Source of the DNA: Xenopus tropicalis
Taxonomy: Eukaryota; Chordata; Amphibia; Anura; Pipidae
Length of the DNA stretch: 64,000 nt
Assembly (NCBI RefSeq): GCF_000004195.4
Contig: NC_030677.2
Location: 68,720,222-68,784,221 of the forward strand
Reading direction: 5' to 3'
In this document: piece by piece, positions 38,931 through 48,989 of the stretch
How the letters are laid out: the number at the start of each line of letters is the position of its first letter
Position numbering within the stretch: position 1 is the first letter of the stretch
Made by a program: the position numbers and the translations under genes
Notes under the pieces: model-generated
Seen by the model: only the letters and a program-made list of their open reading frames with translations
Databases searched by the model: none
What the model was told of the DNA's origin: nothing

Positions 38931-39618
38931 AAAAAAAGCAAACGCAATTAAGTAAATCATGAATGCAATAGAATCATGAGGGCTTTTGGATTCAAATTTC
39001 TTCCAGAACAAAGATTATAGGGTGGAATTCTTTATATGAAGCATAAAAAAGTGTAATGTAATACCTTTTTTGGCTTACTAGGATGATAATCTCAGCAACC
39101 TTTCAGATCTTTCCTCAAGAGCAATGCATGAGAAATGTTTTGAGTAGCTTCTCTGTGACTAAATGTCATCTGATAGCAAAACTTGCCCTATTTTAGCCTG
39201 AGCAATGAAATCTATAAATACTGCTACTATGATTGCCCTATATAGAGCCTTATATGTGGGCTGCTTTTGTTTGCTGCTGGTTGTGCACCCAGTCACTCAC
39301 TTACATGTTTAGTGTTCAAAGAACATCAGGATTTGGTCCATGAAATATTGTATACAAAACTGTGCTTAGACATGATCAATTACATCTCAAATATATACAG
39401 ATACAATTAGGATCAGTGATGTTTATATCAATCATCAGGCTCGCTGAAGAGCATTTCTTTTGGAATTCAATGTAAATCTTCCACAGTGTGGCTCATGGGT
39501 ATGATTAATTCCTTTAAACCCTCTGGGAAACAACTTTGTGACAACAAACATGAAAAACTTGCAAATTACTTCTAGATATAATTGTGAATAGAGATTAGTA
39601 TGATTCCTATTGATCTTA

Positions 39619-39792
39619 GGGTGAAGACACACTAACATACTATTAGCGGCTACTACACTCCAGAATATACTTTGCCATAGACAATACTGAGAATTGCCTC
39701 TGCTAAAACACTTGTAGAGACAATTATCAGCATTGTATATTTCAATAGTCACGATAAGTAGCTGCTACTAGTAGCTTCGTGTGTATTCACCC
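39619..39792. mobile_element. TTA-target MITE, GGGTGAAGACACAC type
   Basis: Left GGGTGAAGACACACTAAC and right GTGTGTATTCACCC are inverted; TTA on both sides (39616-39618, 39793-39795). Related to 15172. In the inferred TIFA 5' intron. Confidence 0.7.
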
Positions 39793-40564
39793 TTAAAGCA
39801 ACCACCGCAGCAGTTCCTGACTCCCAGACTTTGAAAACAACTACATGCCACCATGCAACTACTGTTAACTGCCTGTTTGGGGTTATGGGACGACTTGAAA
39901 TCACCAATCAAATAGTACACCTAGGCAAAGCATCCCTGACTTGCCATTAGCCGGACAACAACTGTAGGTGGCAAATGCAGCTTGGGACAGGAGAAAACTC
40001 TTTTCTCTTAATTATCCTTTGTATAATGGAAGGGGGCAGATCCTATATGCTACATAAACACATATGACACCAGCTAATACACTTATGGTAATGTTCAAAA
40101 GGCAGCATCTGTACACATTCCAGAATTTGCAAGAATATTCTTAAGCCACCTTTTAGAACAGAAATCATGCAGAATATATTCACAAATTATCAGGGGAACT
40201 GGAAAAACCTGTTACAATGGAGGCAAGACACTAGTGCATCTTTACTGTAAAACCATGTTTTTCTTTCTGGTCATTCCTGCCCATTGCTCTTTTAGCAGTT
40301 TCTTTTTCTCAGTCTGAGTGCCAACACCCTTTTCTCTGCATTGATGGTAGTGCCCCGCATAGTAGCATAATATGATTTTCAATGCCCCCCCGCCCCCGCA
40401 TTCTGCTGTACTAGTGGCCCACATTGCAGCATAACATTACTTTACCGGACCCTTCTCAAAAAAGAGATGTGCAAATGCATCTACTGTAGTGATGTGTGGG
40501 TTTACCCTTAGGACAGCCAGGTCAGGGTTGAAATTTGGTCAACCATTTTGATCAGGCCCCTTTA

Positions 40565-40609
40565 GGGCAGTGGAAGACGGGGAGATAAGTCGGGGGTCTG
40601 CCACTGCCC
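40565..40609. mobile_element. 45-base remnant of a TTA-target MITE
   Basis: GGGCAGTGGAAGACGGGGAG and CTGCCACTGCCC remain with TTA on each side (40562-40564, 40610-40612); the interior is deleted. Confidence 0.65.
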
Positions 40610-40744
40610 TTAAAGGTGCCAAAACCAATGGTTGTTGGAAAAATCTCAATAGTAGACTGTATGGCCATCTTAAGCGCAATAACAGACAAGGAGATTAGCT
40701 GACCACCATAAATCGGCTCTACCACAGAAGACTAATCTCCATAA

Positions 40745-40911
40745 GGGCAGTTGCAGATGGGGAGATTAGTTGCCCCGTGACAAATCTCCCCGTAATGGCA
40801 TCCCACCGGCAAAAATGTAAATCGCCAGTGGGATGGCATACGCGTTGCTACGATTTGCCTAAGTCACCCGAAGGTTTCCTCTCAAGGCAATCTCCCCGTC
40901 TGCCACTGCCC
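40745..40911. mobile_element. TWA-target palindromic MITE
   Basis: GGGCAGTTGCAGATGGGGAG to CTGCCACTGCCC; TAA on the left, TTA on the right, the latter shared with the next element. Confidence 0.65.
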
Positions 40912-40914
40912 TTA

Positions 40915-41099
40915 GGCTTATGTTGCCTTTCAACCGGCAACAATACGAATTGATTGTGGAAAGGCCTATGCATCGATTTTGTTTTCCAAAGTCATGCAAA
41001 GTAGCCTGCTGGAAGAAACTTCACATTTTGGACAGATTAGTCGCCCGCAGTAGCAGATATCTATCACGGCCGACTATATCTCTCCATGGGGCATTAGCC
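40915..41099. mobile_element. TTA-target MITE, GGCTTATG/CATTAGCC termini
   Basis: Short inverted ends with TTA at 40912-40914 and 41100-41102. It resembles 30348 at its ends. Confidence 0.55.
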
Positions 41100-41118
41100 T
41101 TAAATCATTTCCCACCAG

Positions 41119-41545
41119 TTAAAGGAACAGTAACTCCAAAAAAGGAAAGAGCTTTAAAGTAATAAAAATATAATGCACTGTTGCCCTGCACTGGTAAAAC
41201 TGGTGTGTTTGCTACAGTAACACTACTATAATTTATATAAAATAAGCTGCTGTGTAGCCATGGGGGCAGCCATTCATGCTGGAAAAAAGGAGAAAAGGCA
41301 CAGGTTACATAGCAGATAACAGATAAGCTCTGTAGAATACAATAGGGTTTTATCTGTTATCTGCTATGTGCCTGTGCCTTTTCTCCTTTGAATGGCTGCC
41401 TCCATGGCTACATAGCAGCTTATTTATAGAAATTATAGTAGACTTTCTGAAGTAAACTCACAAATTTTACCAGTGCAGGGCGGCAGCACATTACATTTTA
41501 GTTACGTTTATACACTTTCATTTTTTGGTGTTACTGTTCCTTTAA
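41119..41545. mobile_element. T2-like MITE, GGAACAGTAAC subfamily, copy 3
   Basis: TTAAAGGAACAGTAACTCC to GGTGTTACTGTTCCTTTAA with TTAA on both sides; full-length foldback. Confidence 0.8.
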
Positions 41546-41812
41546 AATGCAAATCTCTGGTGGGGAAACACATGCGGCGCAGCCACGTTCAGAAGTAACC
41601 CGAAGTTTCCTTGGAGGCAGAAAAACATGCATCGTATATGCTTCCTGTAGTAGCCTGAAGTTGTCTCCCAATGTTTCAGTCTTATGTAATTATATAGTCT
41701 ATAATTGCAACACGTCTGTTTGCACTGCATCTACTACATCAACATCCTTATCTGTATCACTCCATTGTTAAATCAGCCAGAGACATTCCAAGCAGCAAAT
41801 TCCAAGCAGTAA

Positions 41813-41949
41813 GGGCTCTGGCACACGGGGAGATTAGTCGCCCGCGGCAAAACTCCCTGTTCGCGGGCGACTAATCTCCCCGAGTTGCCTACCCCTGCCA
41901 TCCCACCGGCGAACATGTAAGTCGCCGGCGGGATGGCAGACGCGAGCCC
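41813..41949. mobile_element. Palindromic MITE of the 10538 family, internally deleted
   Basis: Left arm intact from GGGCTCTGGCACACGGGGAG to GGCAGACGCG, then it jumps directly to AGCCC and TAA. TAA on both sides. More than half of the palindrome has been lost. Confidence 0.8.
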
Positions 41950-42103
41950 TAAATGTTTATGAGCTATTTAAATAAAGGGTGTTTATCCTGCTTTGCCTTG
42001 TGGCACAGTGGAGAAGGTACCTTATCATTAGTGGGCCACAGCTATCCAAAGAGGGGCTGCATACACAGTAGAAATTAAAGACTATAGTATACAAGGGGAC
42101 TAA

Positions 42104-42341
42104 GGGCTATGATACACGGGGACACGAGGGCGAATAATCTCCCCGAAATGCCATCCCACCGGTGGCATGGCTTACACAGTGCCGCAATTTGCCAAAGTCG
42201 CCGAAGTTTCCTCTCAAGGCAACTTCGGCAAATTGCAGCACTGCGTATGCCATCCCACCAGAAATTTACATTCTAGCCAGTGGGATGGCATTTTGGGAAG
42301 ATTAGTCGCCCAGCAACTAATCTCTCCGTGTGTCACAGCCC
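42104..42341. mobile_element. Palindromic MITE of the 10538 family, diverged
   Basis: GGGCTATGATACACGGGGAC to TGTGTCACAGCCC, TAA on both sides. Arms with GCCATCCCACCGG pair across the centre near 42215. Confidence 0.75.
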
Positions 42342-42803
42342 TAAACCCTTGAGAAACAACAGAACACGTATCCTTATCATGTGACAAGCAGGATGGAAGA
42401 TATAGGTGCCAGTACCATCTTAGACCTTACTGCATTTTTCATGATTCCATATGCCATTTTTATTTATTTAACCCCTATCTCCATATAAGCCTGTCACAGC
42501 TGCTTCTGTTGCTGCCCATATGCCAGTGTCGGTCTCCTTTCCTCATGTAATGCCGGTCATAACAGGCTTTTCACCCATGTGCCATTCCCCATGTGTCACT
42601 CATTGCCCAGTGCTGTCCTTGTGTTCATGGGGGGGCCCCATATAAATAACTTGTATGGGGCCCCAAAGTTTCTGATGGCAGCCTGAGACTTACAGGGAGC
42701 AAAGTGCAGTGGTTAGCACTGCTACTTGGCAATTTTGGAGTCTTAAGTTTTATTCCAGTGTGGATTTTCTCTGGATATTTTGGTTTCCAATATTTTTAAT
42801 TTA

Positions 42804-44298
42804 CAGTAGCTTGCAAAAGTATTCGGCCCCCTTGAACTTTTCCACATTTTGTCACATTACAGCCACAAACATGAATCAATTTTATTGGAATTCCACGTGA
42901 AAGACCAATACACGTGTTCACGTGAGAAGTGGAACGAAAATCATACATGATTCCAAACATTTTTTACAAATAAATAACTGCAAAGTGGGGTGTGCATAAT
43001 TATTCAGCCCCCTTTGGTCTGAGTACAGTCAGTTGCCCCTGATGAGTGCTAATGACTAAATAGAGTGCACCTGTGTGTAATCTAATGTCAGTACAAATAC
43101 AGCTGCTTTGTGACGGCCTCACAGGTTGTCTAAGAGAATATTGGGAGCAACAACACCATGAAGTCCAAAGAACACACCAGACAGGTCAGGGATAAAGTTA
43201 TTGAGAAATTTAAAGCAGGCTTAGGCTACAAAAAGATTTCCAAAGTCTTGAACATCCCACGGAGCACTGTTCAAGCGATCATTCAGAAATGGAAGGAGTA
43301 TGGCACAACTGTAAACCTACCAAGACAAGGCCGTCCACCTAAACTCACAGGCCGAACAAGGAGAGCGCTGATCAGAAATGCAGCCAAGAGGCCCATGGTG
43401 ACTCTGGACGAGCTGCAGAGATCTACAGCTCAGGTGGGGGGATCTGTCCATAGGACAACTATTGGTCGTGCACTGCACAAAGTTGGCCTTTATGGAAGAG
43501 TGGCAAGAAGAAAGCCATTGTTAACAGAAAACCATAAGAAGTCCCGTTTGCAGTTTGCCACAAGCCATGTGGGGGACACAGCAAACATGTGGAAGAAGGT
43601 GCTCTGGTCAGATGAGACCAAAATGGAACTTTTTGGCCAAAATGCAAAACGCTATGTGTGGCGGAAAACTAACACTGCACATCACTCTGAACACACCATC
43701 CCCACTGTCAAATATGGTGGTGGCAGCATCATGCTCTTGGAGTCTGCAAAAGACTTGAGACTGGGGCGGAGGTTCACCTTCCAGCAGGACAACGACCCTA
43801 AAAATAAAGCCCGGGCAACAATGGAATGGTTTTAAACAAAACATATCAATGTGTTAGAATGGCCCAGTCAAAGTCCAGATCTAAATCCAATCGAGAATCT
43901 GTGGCAAGATCTGAAAACTGCTGTTCACAAACGCTGTCCATCTAATCTGACTGAGCTGGAGCTGTTTTGCAAAGAAGAATGGGCAAAGATTTCAGTCTCT
44001 AGATGTGCAAAGCTGGTAGAGACATACCCTAAAAGACTGGCAGCTGGAATTGCAGCAAAAGGTGGTTCTACAAAGTATTGACGCAGGGGGCTGAATAATT
44101 ACGCACACCCCACTTTGCAGTTATTTATTTGTAAAAAATGTTTGGAATCATGTATGATTTTCGTTCCACTTCTCACGTGTACACCACTTTGTATTGGTCT
44201 TTCACGTGGAATTCCAATAAAATTGATTCATGTTTGTGGCTGTAATGTGACAAAATGTGGAAAAGTTCAAGGGGGCCGAATACTTTTGCAAGCCACTG
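42804..44298 (+). mobile_element. Second Tc1/mariner element, deleted
   Basis: Termini of roughly 200 bases beginning CAGTAGCTTGCAAAAGTATT pair with the right end ...CTTTTGCAAGCCACTG; TA on both sides (42802-42803, 44299-44300). The ends are well conserved (ATTCCACGTGAAAGACCAAT in both arms). The transposase inside is broken. Confidence 0.92.
43158..44081 (+). pseudogene. Tc1-like transposase with internal deletion and nonsense codon
   Basis: Starts MKSKEHTRQVRDKVIEKF; the helix-turn-helix reads GYKKISKVLNIPRSTV, then the RQGRPPKL linker. All three DDE residues remain: VLWSDETKMELFG, QQDNDPKNK and NPIENLW. About 30-35 codons are missing in frame between GGGSIML and LESAKDLRLG, where Tc1 proteins normally carry WGCFSAxGxG and the following strand. 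A TAA at 43833-43835 interrupts MEWF and [10 protein letters not shown], with the same frame continuing to 44081. The protein cannot be active. Against the first Tc1 copy it belongs to a distinct lineage, judged by unrelated terminal repeats. Confidence 0.92.
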
Positions 44299-44796
44299 TA
44301 TATAAAGGATAATAAAAATAGTAATACACTACCTATTTTATTTTTTCTATTACTGTAGCTGCAAGTCGGTGGAGAAACTAACTAATGGGATGAAGAAAGC
44401 TAAAGCAGAGGAGTATCAAGCCTGAGACTGAGACCAATGCCCAGGTCAGGAGACACCTTTCCTAATAAATGGTACCATGCAGGGATGTGCCAGCTTATGA
44501 AAAATATGACTAAAGGTAAATAGTCAGGACTAAAAAACTTTTACTATGAGAATCTTTGTGAAATAAATGCAGTAGTTAGCAAAAGTAAAATAATGAAAAA
44601 CTCTTTATAAAGGAAGGATAAAGGGAGGAGAGGAAAAAAAATGGTTATGCAGTTATATAAAAGAAAAGATGGTAATGTCAAATGTAACATAAAAGTAGCT
44701 CTTCTGGAAAAAAATACCAGCCTTCCTATATTTTTGCCTTTTTAAAATATTAATAACATTGGAATCAAGCATCATTTTTACCGGCCAGGTGGCAAC

Positions 44797-45013
44797 CAGG
44801 ATCGGACTGGGCCACCGGGAAAAATCCTGGCCCAGACCCGACCCTTGCTGGCCCTCCCCCTGCCCGAGCGTTCCTCCCCTAGCGCGTTAAACTTACGCAT
44901 GCTCAGGGGAGGACTTTGGGCATGACACCCTGTGGGGGATTAGGGGGGGCCCTGTGGGGGGGGGGGGGGCAGGGACACCTGCAGGGAGCCCCAGTGGGCC
45001 CAGTCCGACCCTG
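44797..45013. mobile_element. hAT MITE with 8-bp target duplication, nested in another hAT terminus
   Basis: Ends CAGGATCGGACTGGGCC and GGGCCCAGTCCGACCCTG are inverted. GTGGCAAC is duplicated exactly at 44789-44796 and 45014-45021. The joined flanks give GTGGCAACCCTA, the terminus of the hAT MITEs found at 58190 and 60124. A G run lies at 44957-44969. Confidence 0.85.
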
Positions 45014-45422
45014 GTGGCAACCCTACCCGAGCACTTGCTGCCAATTTTAACTACAAAGCATAACATCTGTAGTCACATGCACCCTTTAACACGCAGACAC
45101 AAAATACAAAGTGCAATACTCACTCAATAGGCACTGGAAGGAAGCCATGGTGCCTGAGAATTTTTACCGTGGTTCAGATTTTTATTGTGGGCAGGACAAA
45201 AGTTTTTAGAGTAGCTCATTCAACACATGCATCGAAACTTGGCTGCCCCCACCACTCCCCCATCCCCAAGCAAAATCAACTTCCCCAGGGCCCACCCCAT
45301 CTAAACACAAAGTGAAACAGAATATTTCTCTGCACCGCTCCCTTTTCTGGTACAGAGAGCTATCTGTTCTTCATGGTCTGATTTCCTCAATGAAACAAAA
45401 TGGACAGCACTGGCCACCTTTA

Positions 45423-45706
45423 GGGCTGTGGAGATTAGTCGCCGCATGACAAATCTCCCTTGTTGAGGGCGACTAATCTCCCCGAAATGCCATCCCACCA
45501 GCGAAAATGTAAATCGGCGGTGGGATGGCATACGCGGTGAAGTTGCCTTGAGAGGAAACTTCCGCAATTTCGGGAAATCGCGGCGCCATGTATACCATCC
45601 CAACGGCAAATTACATTTTCAAGGTGGGATGGCATTTCGGGGAGATTAGTTGCCCGCGACAAGGGAGATTTGTCACAGGCGACTAATCTCCCGTGTGTCA
45701 CAGCCC
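45423..45706. mobile_element. Palindromic MITE of the 10538 family, TTA target
   Basis: GGGCTGTGGAGATTAGTCGC to TGTGTCACAGCCC; TTA at 45420-45422 and 45707-45709. The right TTA directly precedes the next element. Confidence 0.75.
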
Positions 45707-45709
45707 TTA

Positions 45710-45911
45710 GGGCAGTGGCACACGGGGAGATTAGTCGCCCGCAATAAATCTGTGTTACCGCAAGCAACTAATCTCTCCGTAATGCCACCCCACCGGCAAG
45801 AATGTAAATCGCTGGTGGGATGGCATACGCGTTGCTTTGGTTTCCCGAAGTCGCCTCGCACAGTAACAAAGATTTATCGCGGGCGACTAATCTCCAGGCG
45901 TGCCACTGCCC
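45710..45911. mobile_element. Palindromic MITE, GGGCAGTGGCACAC type
   Basis: GGGCAGTGGCACACGGGGAG to GTGCCACTGCCC; TTA left, ATA right. Back-to-back with the previous element. Confidence 0.75.
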
Positions 45912-46529
45912 ATAATGTACAACAAGGTCACACACAGAGCACCAACACTAGAGACACCCTGCTTTAGTTCCAAGCATATTCAGTATAGCAAGGTAGGATA
46001 CATCAAACCTAAGTATCATAGTTCAGATTGACTCTAATCCCTGCTCTGAGTCCCTGTTAGACAGGGCAAAACCCATAGTCTTGGAACCTGTACACTAATT
46101 TGATCAGGGGTGTTGCAATAAAAAAGATGGAGCAGACCCTGTGACTGCTGGCTGGGGACAATGCATCTTCCCAGAATATTGGGGCCATTAAAATATTTTA
46201 CTGTGGGTCACACCATTGAAAAGAATTTCCAGAAATCAGATTGTAATCATGTTTTTTTTTGGGGGGGGAGGGGTATGCGGCATTGGATACAGGCTGATAT
46301 TAGAAGCATATGGAAGCAGAAAATACATTCGGACCCAAATAACAGAAATGGCAACACGTGGCAGGCAGGCTGAGCTCCCAGCAGTCAGTGTGAATGTGCT
46401 GTAGTTGTAGTTCAGCGGCGGATATGTTTACGCATGCTATTACTATTGCTCATACCTACAACACAACCAACAGCGCTCCTATCAGTATGGGAATGCCATG
46501 CAATACAACGCGCTTGATAACAGCCTTAC

Positions 46530-46780
46530 CTTGTGTTTGCTCCTTCTTGCAGTCAGCTGATCACACGGGTTTATTTGCTTATGCACAGCCAGGCAGCCTG
46601 TTATCAGCAGCACTGAGGCACCGCTCTAGAATTAGGAATATAGGACTGCCTCTGGCTCCTCCCACCATCAACTACACCCTGCTCTTCCCCTGCTCTTCTC
46701 CTGCTCATCTCCTCCCCTCCCCTCAACTCTCAGCACTCCATGGATCCCAGGAAGTGGTTTCCTTTATCTGATTAAACAGG
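46530..46780 (-). promoter_or_regulatory. TIFA: Candidate TIFA 5' non-coding exon and proximal promoter
   Basis: Read on the - strand, the region ends in GGAGCAAACACAAG with a strong donor GTAAGG (exon end 46530). It would splice to the acceptor at 38921 across 7.6 kb. Upstream it is G/A-rich. I infer the link from the need for a spliced 5' UTR and this being the best donor in a GC-richer patch; no transcript supports it here. Confidence 0.35.
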
Positions 46781-46859
46781 TAATTTTCTAATATTTGTAA
46801 CCTGTCGGCAGTGTCCTGTATGTGTCCTTTAAATTGCTTGTTTTGCTCCTTACGCAGCT

Positions 46860-46990
46860 AGTGCGCATGTGTAGAAAGTGCGCTCAGAAAAAGCTCAGCT
46901 CAGTCAGTAGGAATTTCCGAGCCTGAGAGCCCGTATGCGTTACGTCATGCTAGGTTGGAAAGGGGGATTGCCCAGGCTTCTGAGTGAGTG
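46860..46990. promoter_or_regulatory. Possible promoter patch with kappaB-like and CRE-like sites
   Basis: GGAATTTCC at 46910-46918 matches a relaxed NF-kappaB site and TTACGTCA at 46940-46947 a CRE/ATF site, in a locally CpG-richer stretch. It could serve TIFA on the - strand or an unseen + strand gene such as ALPK1. Confidence 0.3.
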
Positions 46991-47479
46991 AGGGACCATA
47001 ACAAATCTACAGTGAGGACAATTGACTGGAAACTTAGATTGGCCCTACTAAACTATATATCTTTATAGTTCCAGTGGAGTTCACTATACACGTGCTTATG
47101 TCTCTTGTTTCTTATTTAAATATTTTGTGTTTGTAAAACTATAAAATAAAGACAGGAGTTCCACAAATTAACCTAAAACTATTTCCATCAGGGTTAAAGA
47201 TTTAACTTTTAATGTTCCAGATGGAGCTGTTTGAAGCAACCTTTTGAAATAACTGCATGAAACTGCACCCAAATACACATGAAATTATATTACACATGCC
47301 TAATATAGAATATCCCTTGTTACTGAACTCTTCAAAAGCACAAAATGGCTACAAGGCACATTGGGGTTAGTAAATAAAGCTTCTGTTGCCCCCAAAAGTT
47401 GCCTGGGCATAAACCACAAAAATCAATAAAATCTATTCTAAATGTATGTGCTTTACAAATGCCCCAGCTTGAAATAGTA

Positions 47480-47913
47480 CAGGTATGGGATCCGTTATCC
47501 AGAAAGCTCTGAATTACGGAAAGCCTGTCTCCCATAGTCCAAATAATTCAGAATTTTAAAATTGATTTTCTTTTTCTCTGTAATAATAAAACAGTAGTAA
47601 TATATATGGGGGTTCTCAGTCCTTCCCGTTGCAGCCACAAAAGAGAAGCGAGTATGTAGCTGTAATGTAATTAATTGAAAAGTTTTACACGCTCACCAAA
47701 TGAAATGGTAGGTGCGGGTGCTTATGCCCAGAACCCCTCGCTTTATATGTTATATGTTAGTCACTCCTTATTTAAAACAAGACATATCCATACATGGTTA
47801 CACGATACAGGATGTTTAACTCACCGCCTCATTCGGAGATCCAAATTACGGAAAGACCCCTTATCCGGAATAACCTTGGTCCCGAGCATTCTAGATAATT
47901 GGTCCCATACCTG
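47480..47913. mobile_element. TA-target MITE, CAGGTATGGGA family, long form
   Basis: CAGGTATGGGATCCGTTATC to ATTGGTCCCATACCTG with TA on both sides; same family as 31518 but with about 180 extra internal bases. Confidence 0.75.
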
Positions 47914-48170
47914 TACAGGAGAACCTTAAATTGGTCTCTTGGCCATTGTGTAATGACGTTGTAGGGGATACTGTAACATATATTGTTTAGGCCAATTTGT
48001 CATAGATTGCTGGGACTAGTGGGTGACAGATTGCTGGGGCCATTGTGAAATGACTGAGTGGGACGGTCCTGGGGCAGATTTGAATGATTGTTACAGACAC
48101 TTCACTGGCAGTCAGAGCTTCTGCTGTTGAATTGTACAGTAAATAATGTACACAGCAATGATGTTTAACT

Positions 48171-48428
48171 CTTTTACTGCCAAGCACGTATGGCATACGT
48201 GCTGGCAGTAAAAGGGCTTAAACGCCAACGACGTGTCTCATACGTCGTTGGCGTTTAAGCGCTGCTCTCTGCAGCGGCGGCATGTGCCGCCGCTGCAGAG
48301 AGCTTCTAACAATGACAGCCCCCCTGGGCAATGTGCCAGGGGGGCTGTCATCAGGGTCCTGCGAGCCGATCGCTCGCAGGACCCTCCAGGAAGCAGCAGA
48401 CGCGATCGCATCGCGTCTGCTGCTTCCT
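48171..48428. repeat. Cluster of six consecutive hairpins
   Basis: Adjacent inverted repeats: 48171-48214 (arms ~22 with one bulged A), 48216-48260 (19), 48264-48303 (18, loop ATGT), 48312-48351 (16), 48353-48385 (14) and 48388-48428 (19, loop CGC). Each arm pair differs in sequence and spacers are only 1-8 bases. Confidence 0.93.
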
Positions 48429-48494
48429 GCTTCCTCCCTCTCCCCCAGTGCCGGCCCAACTGAGGAAGGAGGCGATCGGTCTTCAGGAACAGGT

Positions 48495-48800
48495 AAGGAG
48501 TTTTTTTTTTCTTGCATTTACACACTTTTACACACTTATACACACATTTACATACATTTATACACACTTACATACATTTACACACACTTACAGCACACAT
48601 TTTAGCATTTTTTTATTTTTTTTTTTATTTTTTTATTTATTTATTTTTTTTCATTTTTCACACTTTTATACACTTATTTACACTCATATACACACTTACA
48701 CACTATCACACAACTTTTACACATGTACACACATGTATACACAAACACTTTGGTTTTTTTTTGTTTTGCTTTTTTTTTTTTTTTTTTTCATTTTACCACT
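48495..48800. repeat. CA/TA-rich and T-rich low-complexity stretch
   Basis: CACACTTTTA/CATACATTTA-like units alternate with long T runs. Frames rich in His, Thr, Tyr and Phe here are artefacts of composition. Confidence 0.8.
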
Positions 48801-48989
48801 TTGTTTTTATTTTCTTTTACCTAAAAACTGTTTATTTTGACAGCGTAACTATTGGATCAGATATTCTGGCCACTAATTACACTGTCATGTAACTTATTTT
48901 GTTGTTTCACTGATTTGCACAATTTTTGTGGTTTTATCACATTTTATCCCTGTATAAGTGTTCCTGATCTGTTTTTAGCGTAGCTTTGC

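Noticed and set aside
48233..48892. Overlapping frames over the hairpin and T-rich region
   Set aside because: Driven by palindromes and CA/T simple sequence; no family resemblance.
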